Assembly: GCF_000143415.4 (NCBI RefSeq)
Contig: NW_003314306.1
Coordinates: 62,001-126,000 of the forward strand
Length of the DNA stretch: 64,000 nucleotides
Direction: 5' to 3'
From: Selaginella moellendorffii
Taxonomy: Eukaryota; Streptophyta; Lycopodiopsida; Selaginellales; Selaginellaceae
The translations under genes and the position numbers were made by a program. Below, one piece after another: positions 43,960-56,945 of this stretch. Under the pieces are notes generated by a model. That model ran no database searches and was not told the origin of the DNA. It saw only the letters and a list, made by a program, of their open reading frames with translations. How positions within the stretch are numbered: the stretch's first letter is position 1; each line of letters opens with the position of its first letter.

Positions 43960-46900
43960 TGATACAATTTACTCTATTAGGAACCTATTGTATGAGAGTT
44001 GAATCTTCTGTGGTAGAACTTCTTTGCAAAAAGTATAATAAATCTCATTCTATAATGTTTACACGGTAATATGGTGTTAATTTCTTGTGATTGATCACGA
44101 GAACTAAGAGGTAATATGGTGTCCATTTTTCATGATTGTAATCCTGATGGAGTCATTCAGAATATATGTCAAATTAACGAAAAAAAACCGGATATACTCA
44201 AAATATGCTTGTCTATTTTGGTATATTCTACCATTTATTCATCTTGTGTTTTATAGTTTGTATAATATATATTCTTCACAGTGTGGTGGGCAAGACAAGA
44301 AAGAGATACTTGTTCTAGACATTGTGACTAATACCATGGAACAGTGATGAAGTAAATTTGCTTATTGTTTATAGGTACTGATAAGCCACCATTTTGGACT
44401 ATGGCTGCACTTTCAAAACTTTTCTTTTTTCATTATTATTTATAAGCTTTCCTAAATCTATATTCTCACTTTTTCTACCATCTAATTTTTTATATGCAGT
44501 TAAATTAATTTTTTGTTTTTTATATTGTTTGTCTTAATAATAAGATTGTTTTTTTTGACAAAAAATTCAGTTCTAGTCATGTAAAAGCTGGTTTCTTTGG
44601 GCCAACTCCAAGTGAGCTGTTGGGACACAAGAAGTTTCTTATACTGAACGCTAGGTTATCTTCATTTTGTCTCTACAAACCAGAGCTTTTTAAACCTGAA
44701 GGTAATGCAACTTCGCTTTGTTCTCTCGGCCTTGCGAACAAGTCTGATCCAAGCCAGCATTTCTCAAACTTTCCAAACTGCTGCTGGACTGCAAACCTTT
44801 AGCTCCGGTCAAAGTGGAGTGGACCGCTTGCCAGGGACCCCAAGCTCGGACCCTGGCGTCTTTCCAAGTTGGCTCTTCGATCTGGACTCCTCCTTCGTGG
44901 ATTTGGAGGATCTTCTCCAAGGATCTCCCTAAATGAAGACAACAAACGCTACAAACTTGTTCGTGGTAGACAGTTTCATTGTCATCTCCCTCCCAGCTCA
45001 CTGAGCTGATGAAGTGCAGAACTGTTGGAAAAATAAACCATCTGCTATTTTCCCTACCCTAGCCTAGCTTGGAAATTGGCTAGGTGAATCATGTTTCTAT
45101 TGGATCCCATGGGAAGTGTCCGCAATTCTTAAAGAAGAAGAAGTCAAACGAAGAGCAACTTCTCCTCCTGCTGGTATGAAGTCGTGGTCGTTCATGTCGT
45201 GGTCGTTGGCGCAGATGACACAGACAGGCACACCCAGGGCATGGACGTGGTCGCTCTTCTCGCCCAAGGGTTCCACGGAAGATCTGACCACATGAGCGCC
45301 AGGAACCATTCCTGGTGTTTGAAATCCAGTATAACAATTAAGAAATGTTTCCTAGCAAAATTCTTCTCTTAAATGCACAACTGCAGCATGAACAACAATC
45401 TCTTTGTTTTTCTGCGTATTAGATATGTGTTAACTGATTTACTCTTTTTTAACGGTTCAATCTAGTAACAACATATTAGAATAAAATATGCTGTAGTAAA
45501 TAATGCATTGCAACGTGCAGAAAATTATTATTTATTTGTACAATCACAAACAATGTACTCATTATTTTATATATGATAAATTAAATGAAAAATTAAAATA
45601 GTAATAAGTTTATAATTTTTTATTTAGATATATTATAATAGTATACAAAGTATTTAAGTTTTCAAAAAAATTAAAGTTTTAAGTTTTAAGTATAGATATA
45701 TTAGCTCATTCACTTTTATTTATCCTATGAGATTTGAACTAACCTCCATTATCACTGCAAAGACGTTTAACAAGACAACCCGTTTGCACTTCTATCATGT
45801 GTTTCTAAGTACAAAAAGTTGGGACATCTGAGCAAGAACATAAAGAAAACACCGTTGAGAGTAATCAGGATTCCATATACACATAAGTATACATACTGAA
45901 TGGTGTATATACTAATTGCCTAAACAAAAAGATTTCCTAAAAGCAAAGCTAGAGTGCCACTGGCTCAAACAGTAGAAATATGGGAAGCGAAGCATTACAT
46001 CATCTAAACGGGCCCTTGTCTCTAAGTAGTGGAATTCTGACTTTCAGTGCATCAAGGTCGAAGGAGTGGAAGGAAGGCCAACTAGCAGAAAACCATTGAT
46101 CTCAACCGCTGTCAACTTCTTAAACTCTGACTAGCAATAATTGTTTGTCTATGAAAGTATATGACGAATTAAAAAATGAGGTTGCTATAGGATGATTTTT
46201 TACACATTAGTAAGGTATAAATATAGCAGAGAAGTAATATTGGTTTTGGAAATCTCTATCGTCTACTGAAGCCCTGCCCAATTGGACCAGGCCATGGCAG
46301 TTGATTTATGGAACGTACTTTAGATGGTTTTGATTGTTGATTTGAAGTTTACCATTTACTGGATGATTAAGGAAGGCACTAGAACCAGGACAATAATGTT
46401 CTTATTACCAAGCAGCTGGACTCCCAGGACTACTTGGGCTTCCCCCCGGGGAGTCCAGGCATTCCCGGGACTCCAGTGACCAAATTGCAAGACTCCCAAG
46501 ACTCGTGAAGTGAACAAATAACGTTGGGACCATGTGGGTTCCATGTGCTTCCGTTTTATGGTTCTGATTCTGAGATATATTTAGTTTCTAAAACTGTTTC
46601 TAGCAAGGTTTTATGGTTGATTTCGTCCGGTTTGCTCTAGTCGCTTAGATTGGCCACCCCGTTGCTAAGATAAATAAACTTTCTATCAATTCAGGAAAGC
46701 ATCCATACACACACACCCTTGATCTTGTGTCTGAGATGTTCCACAAGCTGCGCATCTTAATCACGAAGGAGCTTGTCTAGGGCCTTCATATGGAGCTTCC
46801 TTGTGCCTATGCTTACATTACAGCACCATAACCAACCAAGCCAGTAGCACTAAGAGCACGCTTGACTAGCTGGAGTACAAGGCTTGCAGCAGGATAAGAT

Positions 46901-47192
46901 TATGGGAAACTCTCAATGTGTCCAGTCAGATTCCCAGGGTCTATAGTGCCAGATTGACACACACAGCATTTGATGGTTGTCAAGTGGAAGTGAAATACAT
47001 CTGCAGCTAGTGGGCGGCATCTGCTTTTGTCAGGAAAAACATCTTCCTGGAAAGAATTCCTGGTATCCTGTACTAATCAGCCAAAGGAATCAGCTGCTAG
47101 TGTCCATAAATTTCTAAAAGAAGACGAGAGTTTAGCAATAGCGTTTAGTTTGGTTTGAGTACACAAGTTTAATTTAACTTTGTTTGGTTCCT
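43960..47192. other. Repeat-rich intergenic, 3.2 kb
   Basis: Mostly AT-rich. Two less AT-rich islands stand out: 44620-45010 and 45090-45320, with short open frames on both strands (for example a minus-strand frame reading GVPVCVICANDHDMNDHDF) that I cannot assign. A GC-rich imperfect palindrome CTTCCCCCCGGGGAG lies near 46440. Near 46990-47060 a frame reads WAASAFVRKNIFL after an EVKYI-like stretch, which weakly resembles Ty1/copia RNase H; all frames are broken. Confidence 0.4.
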
Positions 47193-49108
47193 TTACTTAG
47201 TTTTAGTTTTAATTTTAATTTTAGTTTCCTCGCTATTTTGACCACCTTCCATTAATTCCACACGGAACAGGCCATCCCCATCAGCGAGTAGCCAGTTGAT
47301 ACATGCTTTGAAGCTAGCGGGGAAAGTTTCATTTCTTACCGCAGCCGACAAGGTTGAGTTCTTGTCGGCTCCTCCTCCATACCAACCTAGAAGATCCAGA
47401 AAGGTGAGCACCAGCGAGTACCAGTCATCCCTGTACAGGAAACCTTCAGCCCCATCAAACAGAGGAGACTCAAAGTACGGCGCACCGACCCTCATCCTCC
47501 TAATCTCCACGCTCTCGTCCACAAGACATGAACAGTCGAAGTCATTCAACCACAGCTCATCATGGAAGATGAGCATATTTGACGGCTTGATATCACGGTG
47601 AAGAACCCCGCGAGAGTGCAGCCCGACTAAAGCTGCCGAGGCTTGGTTCCAACAGCCCTGAAAATCCCACAGTACATTGTCCGAAGTCACCGGCCTGCCA
47701 AACCCCGCCAGTACCATCCACTCAAGGCCGTCGCCCGCACCAAGCACTTGACCGCACCAGCGCAGACCTTTCCGCTGAGGACGAGTGAAACTGGTTCCAT
47801 CCACGCGCTCGTGAATGAAAGTTTCCCTACCGATTCTGCTGCGGTCGGAAACCTTGATGACGCAATCTTCCCCCGGAAGTTTAAAAACGACTGACTTGTA
47901 CCCCTGCCCCACTATAGAAGCTGTGCTCAAGTCAATGCTTTTGCTACCGTCGTTTCTTGCAAGCTCGAGGGGAGCCTTTGGAATGCTGTACAAAGTGCAG
48001 AGCGTGTCGACATACCTGAATTTCAGAATTATCAGTATGAAAAAGGCAGAATAAGGAGGAGTTACCTGACTAAAAGGTGGAATCCATTGTTCGGCTCCGA
48101 AGGACATATATCAATGAGCTTGCTGCCCTCTTTGGCCGTGTTGAGAAGAGCGAGGTCGCAAAGCACGTTACTCATTTCCCACCCTGGACCGCAGGGAAAC
48201 TCCGGAGCCACTTCACACGAAACCACCGCTTCCCCACGCTGCTCGTATCGGAACTTTACGAACCAGACGTACTCGCAACGAGTTGCGAAAATCCCCAGGT
48301 GGCATGGCAGACCTGCATACTTCTTATTTGACTTATACATCTTACTGATTCCGGCAACGTTTCTCTCGATGCCTGTCTCTGGCTTCCCACTCACAGCCAG
48401 ACTGAAAGCAGCTTTCACTTCATGTGCTTCGTTGAATTTTCCACCCAAAATGCTGCTACTTAAATCTTCGCGTGCCCCTCCCACATGAACCTCCCTGAGA
48501 AATTTCACTTCAGGCTGCCCTCCAGATGACGCTTCCATAAACTTGAAGAGCAACGGATGGTATTCGAGTTCCTTGTCATTCTGTGTTTTACTTCGGCCTT
48601 TCCTCATGTTCAGCACGTCGGTCAGATCAGTCTCTTTGGCTTCATACAGCAAGAAATGCAGCCATCTTAGTTCTGCCACCAAATGTCGAGGACTTTCCAG
48701 TAACTCATCCACACCGACAATCTGCCGAGGAATATTATCCTTCCAGATGACTTTCTCCTTACAGTCCTCAAAATTAACAGAGACGATTGAAGAATTTCGT
48801 AGCAGAGAAGCCTCCGGCAGTCTTCGTTTTTTGAGCGGACAGAGAGATAGGCGCTTTTGCTCGTAATCAAGCTCCTTCCTCTTGGTAAATTCGAGGTGGT
48901 CTTCCACAAGAGTCTTCCTGTAGGCTGTTATTCCATCAGTGACCTCCTTGAACTTCTCAAATCCCTTCTCCCGTATTACTTCCGCCGCTATACTTTGTGC
49001 CCAAGCCAATTGGCGGTTGATGCTCTCCCAAGAACGAGCAAGCTCAGCATCGTAGGGCTTCCAAGCCTGCAATTCACCATCTACGTTACTCAATTCAGAC
49101 GCCTCCAT
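47193..49108 (-). CDS. Kinase-domain protein with N-terminal nuclease-like region
   Basis: Two exons (48066-49108 and 47193-48015, 50-nt intron, phase 2) give 621 residues; start ATG 49108 (MEASELSNVD). The C-terminal half is a protein kinase fold: GQGYKSVVFKL glycine loop, CVIKVSD (lysine), RETFIHE (helix C glutamate), VLHRDIKPSNML catalytic loop, and NDFDCS in place of DFG, which keeps the metal-binding aspartate but replaces the glycine. The N-terminal half has a charged helix (about residues 40-95) and a segment with REDLSSS then HEVKAAF, followed by a Tyr/Trp-rich GIFATRCEYVWFVKF block. This order resembles a PD-(D/E)xK fold. A nuclease-plus-kinase pairing recalls Crinkler-type proteins of oomycetes and fungi; that is inference. 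The tail is Lys/Thr/Ile low complexity. It stands alone among repeats. Confidence 0.75.
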
Positions 49109-51060
49109 GATACCCAAGCCCCGCACAAACTCGCTAAATCTGCCCTAGGTTGAATTAAATCATTTCTGAGATCAATTTGAGTTTTTGTTTGAAAGCAAAT
49201 TTGACTGATTTGATTTTCGAGCAGTTTGAACTTGGTTAGATTTTTTGTTTGAATGCTAATTTTGTAAAAGCTCAGAATACAGAATTATGATTATATACAA
49301 AAGCAGCCCAGATTGGAACCAATCTGATGGCATCATAATTATACATTTAGACTTTACATCATCAAAAAAATGGAAGGTAATTAAAATTATTTAATAGATG
49401 TGGAGGGACATCAAAAGGAGGCACTAGTGAATTTTGAATCTATAGGCAGTGCTATATGTTTTTGACTTTATATAACATGTAATCACATTACATGCACAAT
49501 TTTCAAAGGATCAACTTGCTAAATATAATGTTAAACCAACACTCCCTTTGAGAGCCTTGTACCATAAGCTTGGAAAAAAACCAACATTAGATCATCCACC
49601 TTGTATTTAGCTAATGGACAATGATGAGAATTGTGATGCTATTGTTGTCCTACACAACACAAAAAGACAATGTTGAAAAGTCATGGTCAGGAGTGTGGGC
49701 TATGTATTTTGTCTATGTGTTTGCAAAAATTATACTAGAAGACATCATGCTTCCTTGTAAGCTTTCATGTCCTCTTTTCTATAAACTAACTATGAGTTTG
49801 ATAAACTAATTACATGGTCATTTAACCATGTCTTCTTACATTATGTTTTTTTATCAGCATATATTGGTGGAAGGGAATGTTATTTTATTCAGGTAAAGAA
49901 ACTTTGATCGATCAGTTGGGCTTGAGAGTGAGAGCATGGCAAGCCTGTCCTATTTGTATTGATAAATGTCCCATAGCTGTGTTGTGGTGAAGAATACAGT
50001 CAAGAATCACTAAGGGTTACTTGCTAGGTTGAAAGTTGAAGGTCCCCTACCAAAAGGTTTGACAATTGTGGTATCATAAACACTTGACAAGAGGTGGTTT
50101 CTTGTCTCGTACGGTTAGTGCATAGGGTGCGTAATCAATTCATTTGAATAGAAAGGAGCTAAGTGTAGCAATATTTTCTGAGGATACAGATGCTGGTGCA
50201 ACAATAGTTTCTAAGATGCAGAGGCATAATTAAAGTATGCTCAGCTGCAAGAAAAAGATGATGTAGACTTTTCAGAAGACAATGTGGAACATGAAGAAAT
50301 TGTAGGTGATTTTTCAGATGAAGAAGAGGAGATAATCCTTGTTCAAGAGTTTGTACAGGTGATCTGTTATTGAAGGCAATTGTGCAGCTCTATTGTTTTA
50401 AGGTGACAGTTGCATAGCATGGCTTATCATGAAATACAACATGGCTTGAAGATTCTTATATTACAATAGGTATCTTATATTCGAGCATGTTTTTAAAATT
50501 ATTATCATGAACAAAGAAAATGCTGGAAGCAAATAAGATGTTGAAGATATTGAAGATATTGAGTTGTGTAGTGATTGAATTCTTTTCTATCTGATTCTAC
50601 AAGCAGAAAACTTGGTGACCTTTTTTTGGGAGTGACCATTTTTAGATTGCAATTGGATGTGCTTTATGGACAGATGCCATGGCAGCACCAAATGCTAGCA
50701 TGAATCTTTTTTTGTATTGTAAAAGCAGTATATTACCAAGCCAAGGTAGAACATACAAAAAGTAAACTTACATGCAAAAACAAAGGCATAAGTAGTTCTG
50801 ATTGTAATCTTTCTCCTCTTCACCTTTGGCAAATGAAGCATAAGTCAGCATCAAAAGTGATTAAAATAACACTCTTGCTTGACAACTCACACTTCAAACA
50901 GTTTTTACTTAAATGTAATCTCAAATCTCTTTGTTATAGTGTAATATATTATACAATTTTTGGTTTTATACAACAAATTGTTTTTGTATAATATTAATTT
51001 GTTTTGTACTATACAATTTCACTTTTGTATTCTAGTATAAATTTATATTTATTTTTATAT
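49109..51060. other. AT-rich intergenic, probable old transposon sequence
   Basis: No intact gene. Short broken frames occur, such as one at 49621-49809, and an acidic stretch near 50270-50340, but none can be assigned. Composition matches the transposon regions to either side. Confidence 0.45.
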
Positions 51061-54000
51061 GATGCTGTAAGGTCCAAATATATGGCTATAATACCATATA
51101 CTAATATTACCATAGTGGGATTTTGATAGCCGTTGGATTAGTTTCAATTCATATATAAACTAGGGTTTTTGGGCTAATTAATACCATTTTCATATTTGAT
51201 TGAGAGGTCACTTTAATTATCCTTGAGGAGTGTTTAGATTTAGGATTTTAGTTTGAATTTAACTTTTGCATTGTCTAAATCTCCCTTTCCTTATAGCTTT
51301 TTCAATTTTTTCTTTTTTGCTTTTTTCTTTTCGTTCATCTTTATAGTAGAGCGGCAGGCTCCTCCTCCTTTGACTTTGGAGTAAGTTGGTGCAATTGCTT
51401 GATACTATATGGTTATAGTTGAATAATCAAACTCAATTAGTGGTAGCATTCTATGGTATGTGCGTACAACTCCATCATGCTCTAGCGTGCCAATCCTTGC
51501 ATTTGCCAAAGTTCTTCCATATGTTCCTTAAGAATTATACTATTAGTTTAATCATTTTACAGTGATTGCCACATATCATTCTTGGGACCACTCATGAGGA
51601 TTAGAGTATTCTCTTAGACATTCAAATTCACATTTGAACATGTTAATAATTATGATAATGCCTTCTAACAATTGCATTGTCTTTGTCAAAGGCCATTTGA
51701 GTCAGTGATGCAATTTAGCATTCGTTTCCGAAACACTTTGTTTTGTGCAAAGTCAAATATATCAGAGCAGATCAAGTTTGGAATGTTGTGGTTAACACTT
51801 CATCAAAATCTTGTAGAACTTGTACATACGCTTGCTCTAGCCACCCTTGATAATGCTCTTCGCTTAGCATAACATTATAACATGTTACATCTTTCACTTT
51901 TCACTACATGTCCTTAAACTTCACTTCATATAGGAGATAATCTTGTTCCAATAGAGGTTGATACTATTACTACTCGAGTTCAAGGACAAGGGTGAGGATG
52001 TAATTGTGGCTGTAATGTCTACTATTAGGTGTGTGATGAAGTTAATCACACTTATCGTTGTTGTTAACGTTTTCTAGATTAATAGCCTCCATTTTCTGGG
52101 TGAAGACCTTAGTGTTAATAACATCCTGTTAGTGTTGTTGTAGTAGAAGGTTTGGACACCGAGATGCTTCCGGCAAATGAGGAGTTAAGGTTCTTATGCG
52201 AAAAAATCATTAATCCCTCCATATTTCTTTTAGGAGTATTATTAAGGGGTTCACTTGGCACCAATTAATCCAGTGTTTACTTTCCAAGCTCACTTTTATA
52301 ATAAGAGGTCTCCTATTATTCTCTCTGTATTGGTTGATATAAGCTTGAGTTTATCCTTTATTACTCAATTTACTACCACATATTGCCATTTAAATTTACG
52401 CTGTATGGCAAAGCTAATTTTCATTTTTTATGGCAACAACCATACACACGTATATGCACGAGATGAGGCAGACCTAGTTATGCATGTGGGTAATCTTGAA
52501 GTTGAGTTGAAGTCATTACGGGTGGTGCCGAATCAAGCTTTTAACTTCATCCTTGGTATGGATTGGTTACGGCACAATTACCAAGTGTGACTTTGAAGCT
52601 TCTATTTCTTTTATTCCTCTCACTTATGTTCTTCTTTATCCCTCTACTTTTACTTTTGCTTCATCACTTTTGTTTTCTCATTACTTTATTTTATATTTCC
52701 ATTTTATTCCTCTATTCCCTCTTCTGATCCCCTCAATAGTCTTTATGTTGTAGTAATTGATCAGCTCATGAAGGAGTATGCCTGTCTTTTTGAATTTGAC
52801 CTATCGTTTGGAGCCAAGATTGCAATATATCATCTTATTCCAACTAGGGATGCTCATCTAATCAAAGTTCCTATTCATAGTCAGTCACCATAAGCGATCA
52901 AGATTCTACGTCCAAATATCAAGAAGATATTGAAAAATAGTGTTATTTAAAAGTTGCAAAGTTTTTGGGCATGTGAACTTTTTTATGATAAAGCCTATTA
53001 GAAGTATTTGTTTCTGCATTAATTATCGTTTGTTAAATGAAGTGACAATTTTAAATGTGTACCCTTTTCCTCACACTGTTGATCTCTTAGATTGTTTGGG
53101 GAGGGTTCACCAAATTACATTTTGCTTCTGGAATCTGGTAAGTGCTGATAGTTGAGAAAGATATTCCCAAGACTATTTTTCTTACACCCTTTGGTTTGTA
53201 TAAATTCTTGATAATGCCATTTGGTTTAAACAATGCTCTAATAACTTTCTAACAGATGATGGATGAAGTTTTTTAAGATATATTAAAGGTAACTACTGAC
53301 TTGATCAATGATGTCTTGATCCACTTGAATAGGATGTGGGAGAAACATGTCTATGATATTTGTAAGGTGTTAGATTGGCTACAGGAAGTTGGTTTAAAGT
53401 TTAAGTGGTTGAAATGTGTGTTTAGATCTAAGGATATGACTTATCTTAGTTACAATATTTCTTATAAGGGTTTGCAAATTGATCTTGATAAACTTATGGC
53501 TATTTTAAAGTTCCTTATTCCAAAGTGTGTGAATAATGCACAATGCTTCTTATGCAAAGTGTAGTATCTTGGTCATTTTGTTGATCATCTTTTTTATCAC
53601 ACTACACCGTTGCGAGGGTTGCTGAAGTCGTGAATGTCGTTTTTCATTTGGTTTGTGGACTATGAGCAAGCGTTTATGGATCTTAAAGAACTATTGATGA
53701 CTCTTTTAGTTTTTATGTACATAACTACATTTGACCTTTTATTTTGCACATGGATGCTTCTAGTATAGGTCTTGGAGGTTTGTTAATGCAAGAGAGCCCG
53801 AGTGTGCTTAATCAGTGCCGTCCCATTATATATATCAACTGTACATAATAATTGATGGAAGTGAATTACTCCACGATAAAGAAGAAGTGTTTAGTAGTAG
53901 GTTGGGGTTGTGAGAAACTTTATGTTTATTTATATAGTTCTTGGACATTACTAGAAGTTAATTATGTTGCAGTTACTTCATTATTGAAATGAAAGAATTT

Positions 54001-55680
54001 GGTTAGTTGTATTGCTCGATAAGCTTTGAAACTTTAAATATATAATTTCGATGTTATTCATCACCTAAGGAGTTCTATGACTAATGTTAATCCCTTTATC
54101 GAGCTTCTCTTTTTTCTTCATTCTCTTCTCATATTTTTGACAAGTCTATTATTCTAGCATTTGTGGATTTTTTGGACCAAGATTCTATGTTATGAGTGGT
54201 TGTTGTATTTGATATATAGTGTTCATAATGTATGGAACAAAATTTACCTTCTTTTAATAAGGTTCATGAGGCTCAAAAGGTTGAGCCATAAATCCAAAAG
54301 TTTCATAATAGGTTTGAGAATCTTAAATCATTTACTGATGATTTGCCATTTTGGCATTTACATTCTTAATATCACCTTAAGAATGACCTTCTCCTAATAT
54401 TCATTTAAAGTTGGTGGTGCTTTTGATCTTTATTCCATATTTTCTTCATGCTTACCATGATTCTCCTATTTTAGGCAAGCATATAAAATATCATTGTGTG
54501 ACTGAAAAGTTGCATACGTCTCTCTATTAGCCAGAGATACGATGTGATATTATTCAGTATGTGCATAACTGCGTTTAGCTCCCTCATGTTGTAGAAAGAC
54601 AGTTAGAGTCAATTATAGTTTTCCATTTATTTGAGTTGGTGGCATTTGATTTAATAGAGTCTTTTCCTTGGTCGATTGTTGGCAATAAGTATATTATTAT
54701 TGTTTCAGACTACTAGGTGGAAATTAAAACTCTTACTAGTGCATCTATAATTGTTGTTGGATAGTTCCTCCTTAATTAAGTGGTGTTTCATCATTACTGT
54801 CTAGAACGAATTCTTTCGAATAATGGTCCCGCATTTATGACTGAGGCATTTCACATTTTAACGTCTTAATTGAGGATACACCACACTTTCATAAAAGTTT
54901 ATCATCCACATCAAATAGGTTGGTAGAATGGGTTGTTCGGACCTTCAAAGTGATGATTACAAAGTATATAAACTTTTAGCATTCGGATTAAGATGGTTAT
55001 TTGCCGTATCTTCGGTATAGATATGTCACAAGGATGCAAAGTTTTATTAATGCTTCACCATATAAACTCCTATATGGTCATGATCTGATATTACTAACAT
55101 AATTGAGTTTACCATTGCAATTGCCATTAGTTATCAATGCTAAGTCTTGGGATTAGTATTTGATGAACATTCTTCCATTAATTTGAGTAGAGTCTACTGA
55201 ACACTTGAACTACATACAAATGGGACAACAATAACATTATAATTTCCATTATCATCCACTTATGGGATACAATGTTTATGTTAATTCGTTTTCCCAATCT
55301 TAAAGTACATGGTTTGTCTAAAGGGCTCTTTGTTTAGTGGAAGGAATTATATCAAATGTTGCAACAAATTGGATTACAAGTTTATGAGGTTTGGCATAAC
55401 ATCCAATAGATCAATTCTTTAAAAATTGTATATGTGCAACAGCTAAAACGTTTTGTATAAAAGGATCAAGAATAATTAACACCACGTATAGATCCACTGA
55501 TGCCTTTTCCTGATGTTCCTTCAAATCTCGGTTTATTCACTTTGATTGTCTTCCATTGTTCCAAATGGAAGATTGTATATTAATATTAATGTAGTGGGAT
55601 TTTGATATCCATTAAATTAGTTTCAAGCCAAACCATACATAAATTAAGGTTTTTAAGCTAATTAATATGCACATTTACAT
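51061..55680 (+). mobile_element. Decayed Ty3/gypsy LTR retrotransposon
   Basis: Gypsy order gag-PR-RT-RH-INT is recognisable although every frame is broken. gag: ESVMQFSIRFRNTL with DNALRLA (51672-51872). Protease end: NFILGMDWLRHNY near 52540. RT: FCINYRLLNEVTILNVYPFP near 53005, and MINDVLIHLNR at 53301 where active elements have YxDD. RNase H: HMDASSIGLGGLLMQE near 53750. Integrase: a YxPEIxxDIxQYVHNC segment near 54530, then NNGPAFMTEAF near 54825 and YKLLYGHD near 55065. Similar sequences of about 90 bp at 51100-51175 and 55585-55665 (GTGGGATTTTGATA, CTAATTAATA) look like remnants of the two LTRs. RNase H before integrase places it in Ty3/gypsy rather than copia. Confidence 0.85.
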
Positions 55681-56659
55681 ATTCCATTTCTATATTCCAT
55701 GCATTCACAATGCAAATTCTATATGAACTGCAATGGATACCCTTGACCTCATGCATGAATGAATCATGTGTCAGGTCTTTAAAAGGCAAGACTGATACCA
55801 CCTTCTTCTCCCTTTGTCTAACAAAATGAAAATCAACAGGTACCTTGTGGCTTGCAACTGCAGTCTTGAACAATCCAGAGGCATCCCTACACATTATGAA
55901 AATGCAAGCTTCTTGAACCTGGCTTTCTTGAAGCCTTGTTCCACCTGAGTATTTGCAAAAGGCATTTACTGGAAGAGTTGCAATGACAATAGAGGTTACT
56001 TTACCTCAAAGCTGGTTGGCTGTGGATGCATTGCTGAACTTGCTTTGCCCCACACATTTCTCGTTACTGCATGGTCCTTCTACAGGACTGGATTCTTCTC
56101 AACCTTTCTCAATGGTAACAAAGCTAAAAAAAAACTCTACCTCATGGATGTTTTCCAGATACGAAGAAGTTTGGTGCTCTTACCACTGGGAGGACGAATT
56201 CACCTGTATCGGCACCCCAACTGGTGTACTTTCCACAGGCGAACGTGAAGCGATCGATCGAGGCCTGCTGCAGACGTTGTTCAGGCTCAGTTTGTGAGTT
56301 TCTCCGGAAGCTCAAAAACCACCGCCTTCCCAAGCTTTATCTTCTATCTTCTGCAAGTCCCACTGAAGAGTGTGAGAAACACGGCAGAAATGTGTGGAGG
56401 ACAAAAAAACATAAGATCGAGCAGACGTGGGCGACTTACACTGCTATCTGCAAACAGGTATGCGGGATGCTTCCCTGTGACTGTCTTGAGAAAGAGTTCT
56501 ACTCCGCAAAGTACTGGGAGGCTGTCTCCAGACCTAACTGTGATCGACTCCTTGCTGCTGCTCACAGCTGGAGCATGGGAAAGCGCTTCCGTGCAGAATA
56601 TGCTCTCTTCGGCTTCCCACGTCTCCCTGACACCAGATCCTCGTGGTGCTACTCCAAGT
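55681..56659. other. Spacer with short unassigned frames
   Basis: Between the gypsy remnant and the pogo-type fragments. Open frames of 60-165 codons overlap on both strands (for example 56224-56727 plus and 56344-56718 minus). None has a convincing motif. Part of the minus-strand sequence may be decayed transposase continuing from the helix-turn-helix fragment. Confidence 0.4.
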
Positions 56660-56945
56660 TTTGCAACCGAATGGATGTCTGCGACGGAAGCAACTCCACC
56701 ACCCACGGGAAGGCACACCCTTTTTGAACGGGAGGCCTTTCGCGTTGGCGCCTACTTTGGAGCTCACCATCCTGATGGTTAGTGCCCAGCCCAAACGTAC
56801 GCGCTCCTTAATCCAGTCCACGATAACGCCCTCCTTTTCGTCGCTGAACATCACAGAAAGGCCTTTGCTTTTTGTGGTGGTGCGTCCGTAGAGCCAGTCT
56901 GCAAGAGTAGTAGGCGGGACTGACTCGTTACTTTGCGCTTCTGCA
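56660..56945 (-). pseudogene. pogo/Tigger-type transposase, DNA-binding part (inverted)
   Basis: On the minus strand a frame reads ESVPPTTLADWLYGRTTTKS, a psq-like helix-turn-helix, then FSDEKEGVIVDWIKERVR, PFKKGVPSRGWW and FRRRHP, which is the CENP-B/Tc5 helix-turn-helix. The frame is lost after the HP position. In intact elements this part lies directly upstream of the DDE domain on the same strand; here the DDE part is on the opposite strand starting at the same point. Confidence 0.7.
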
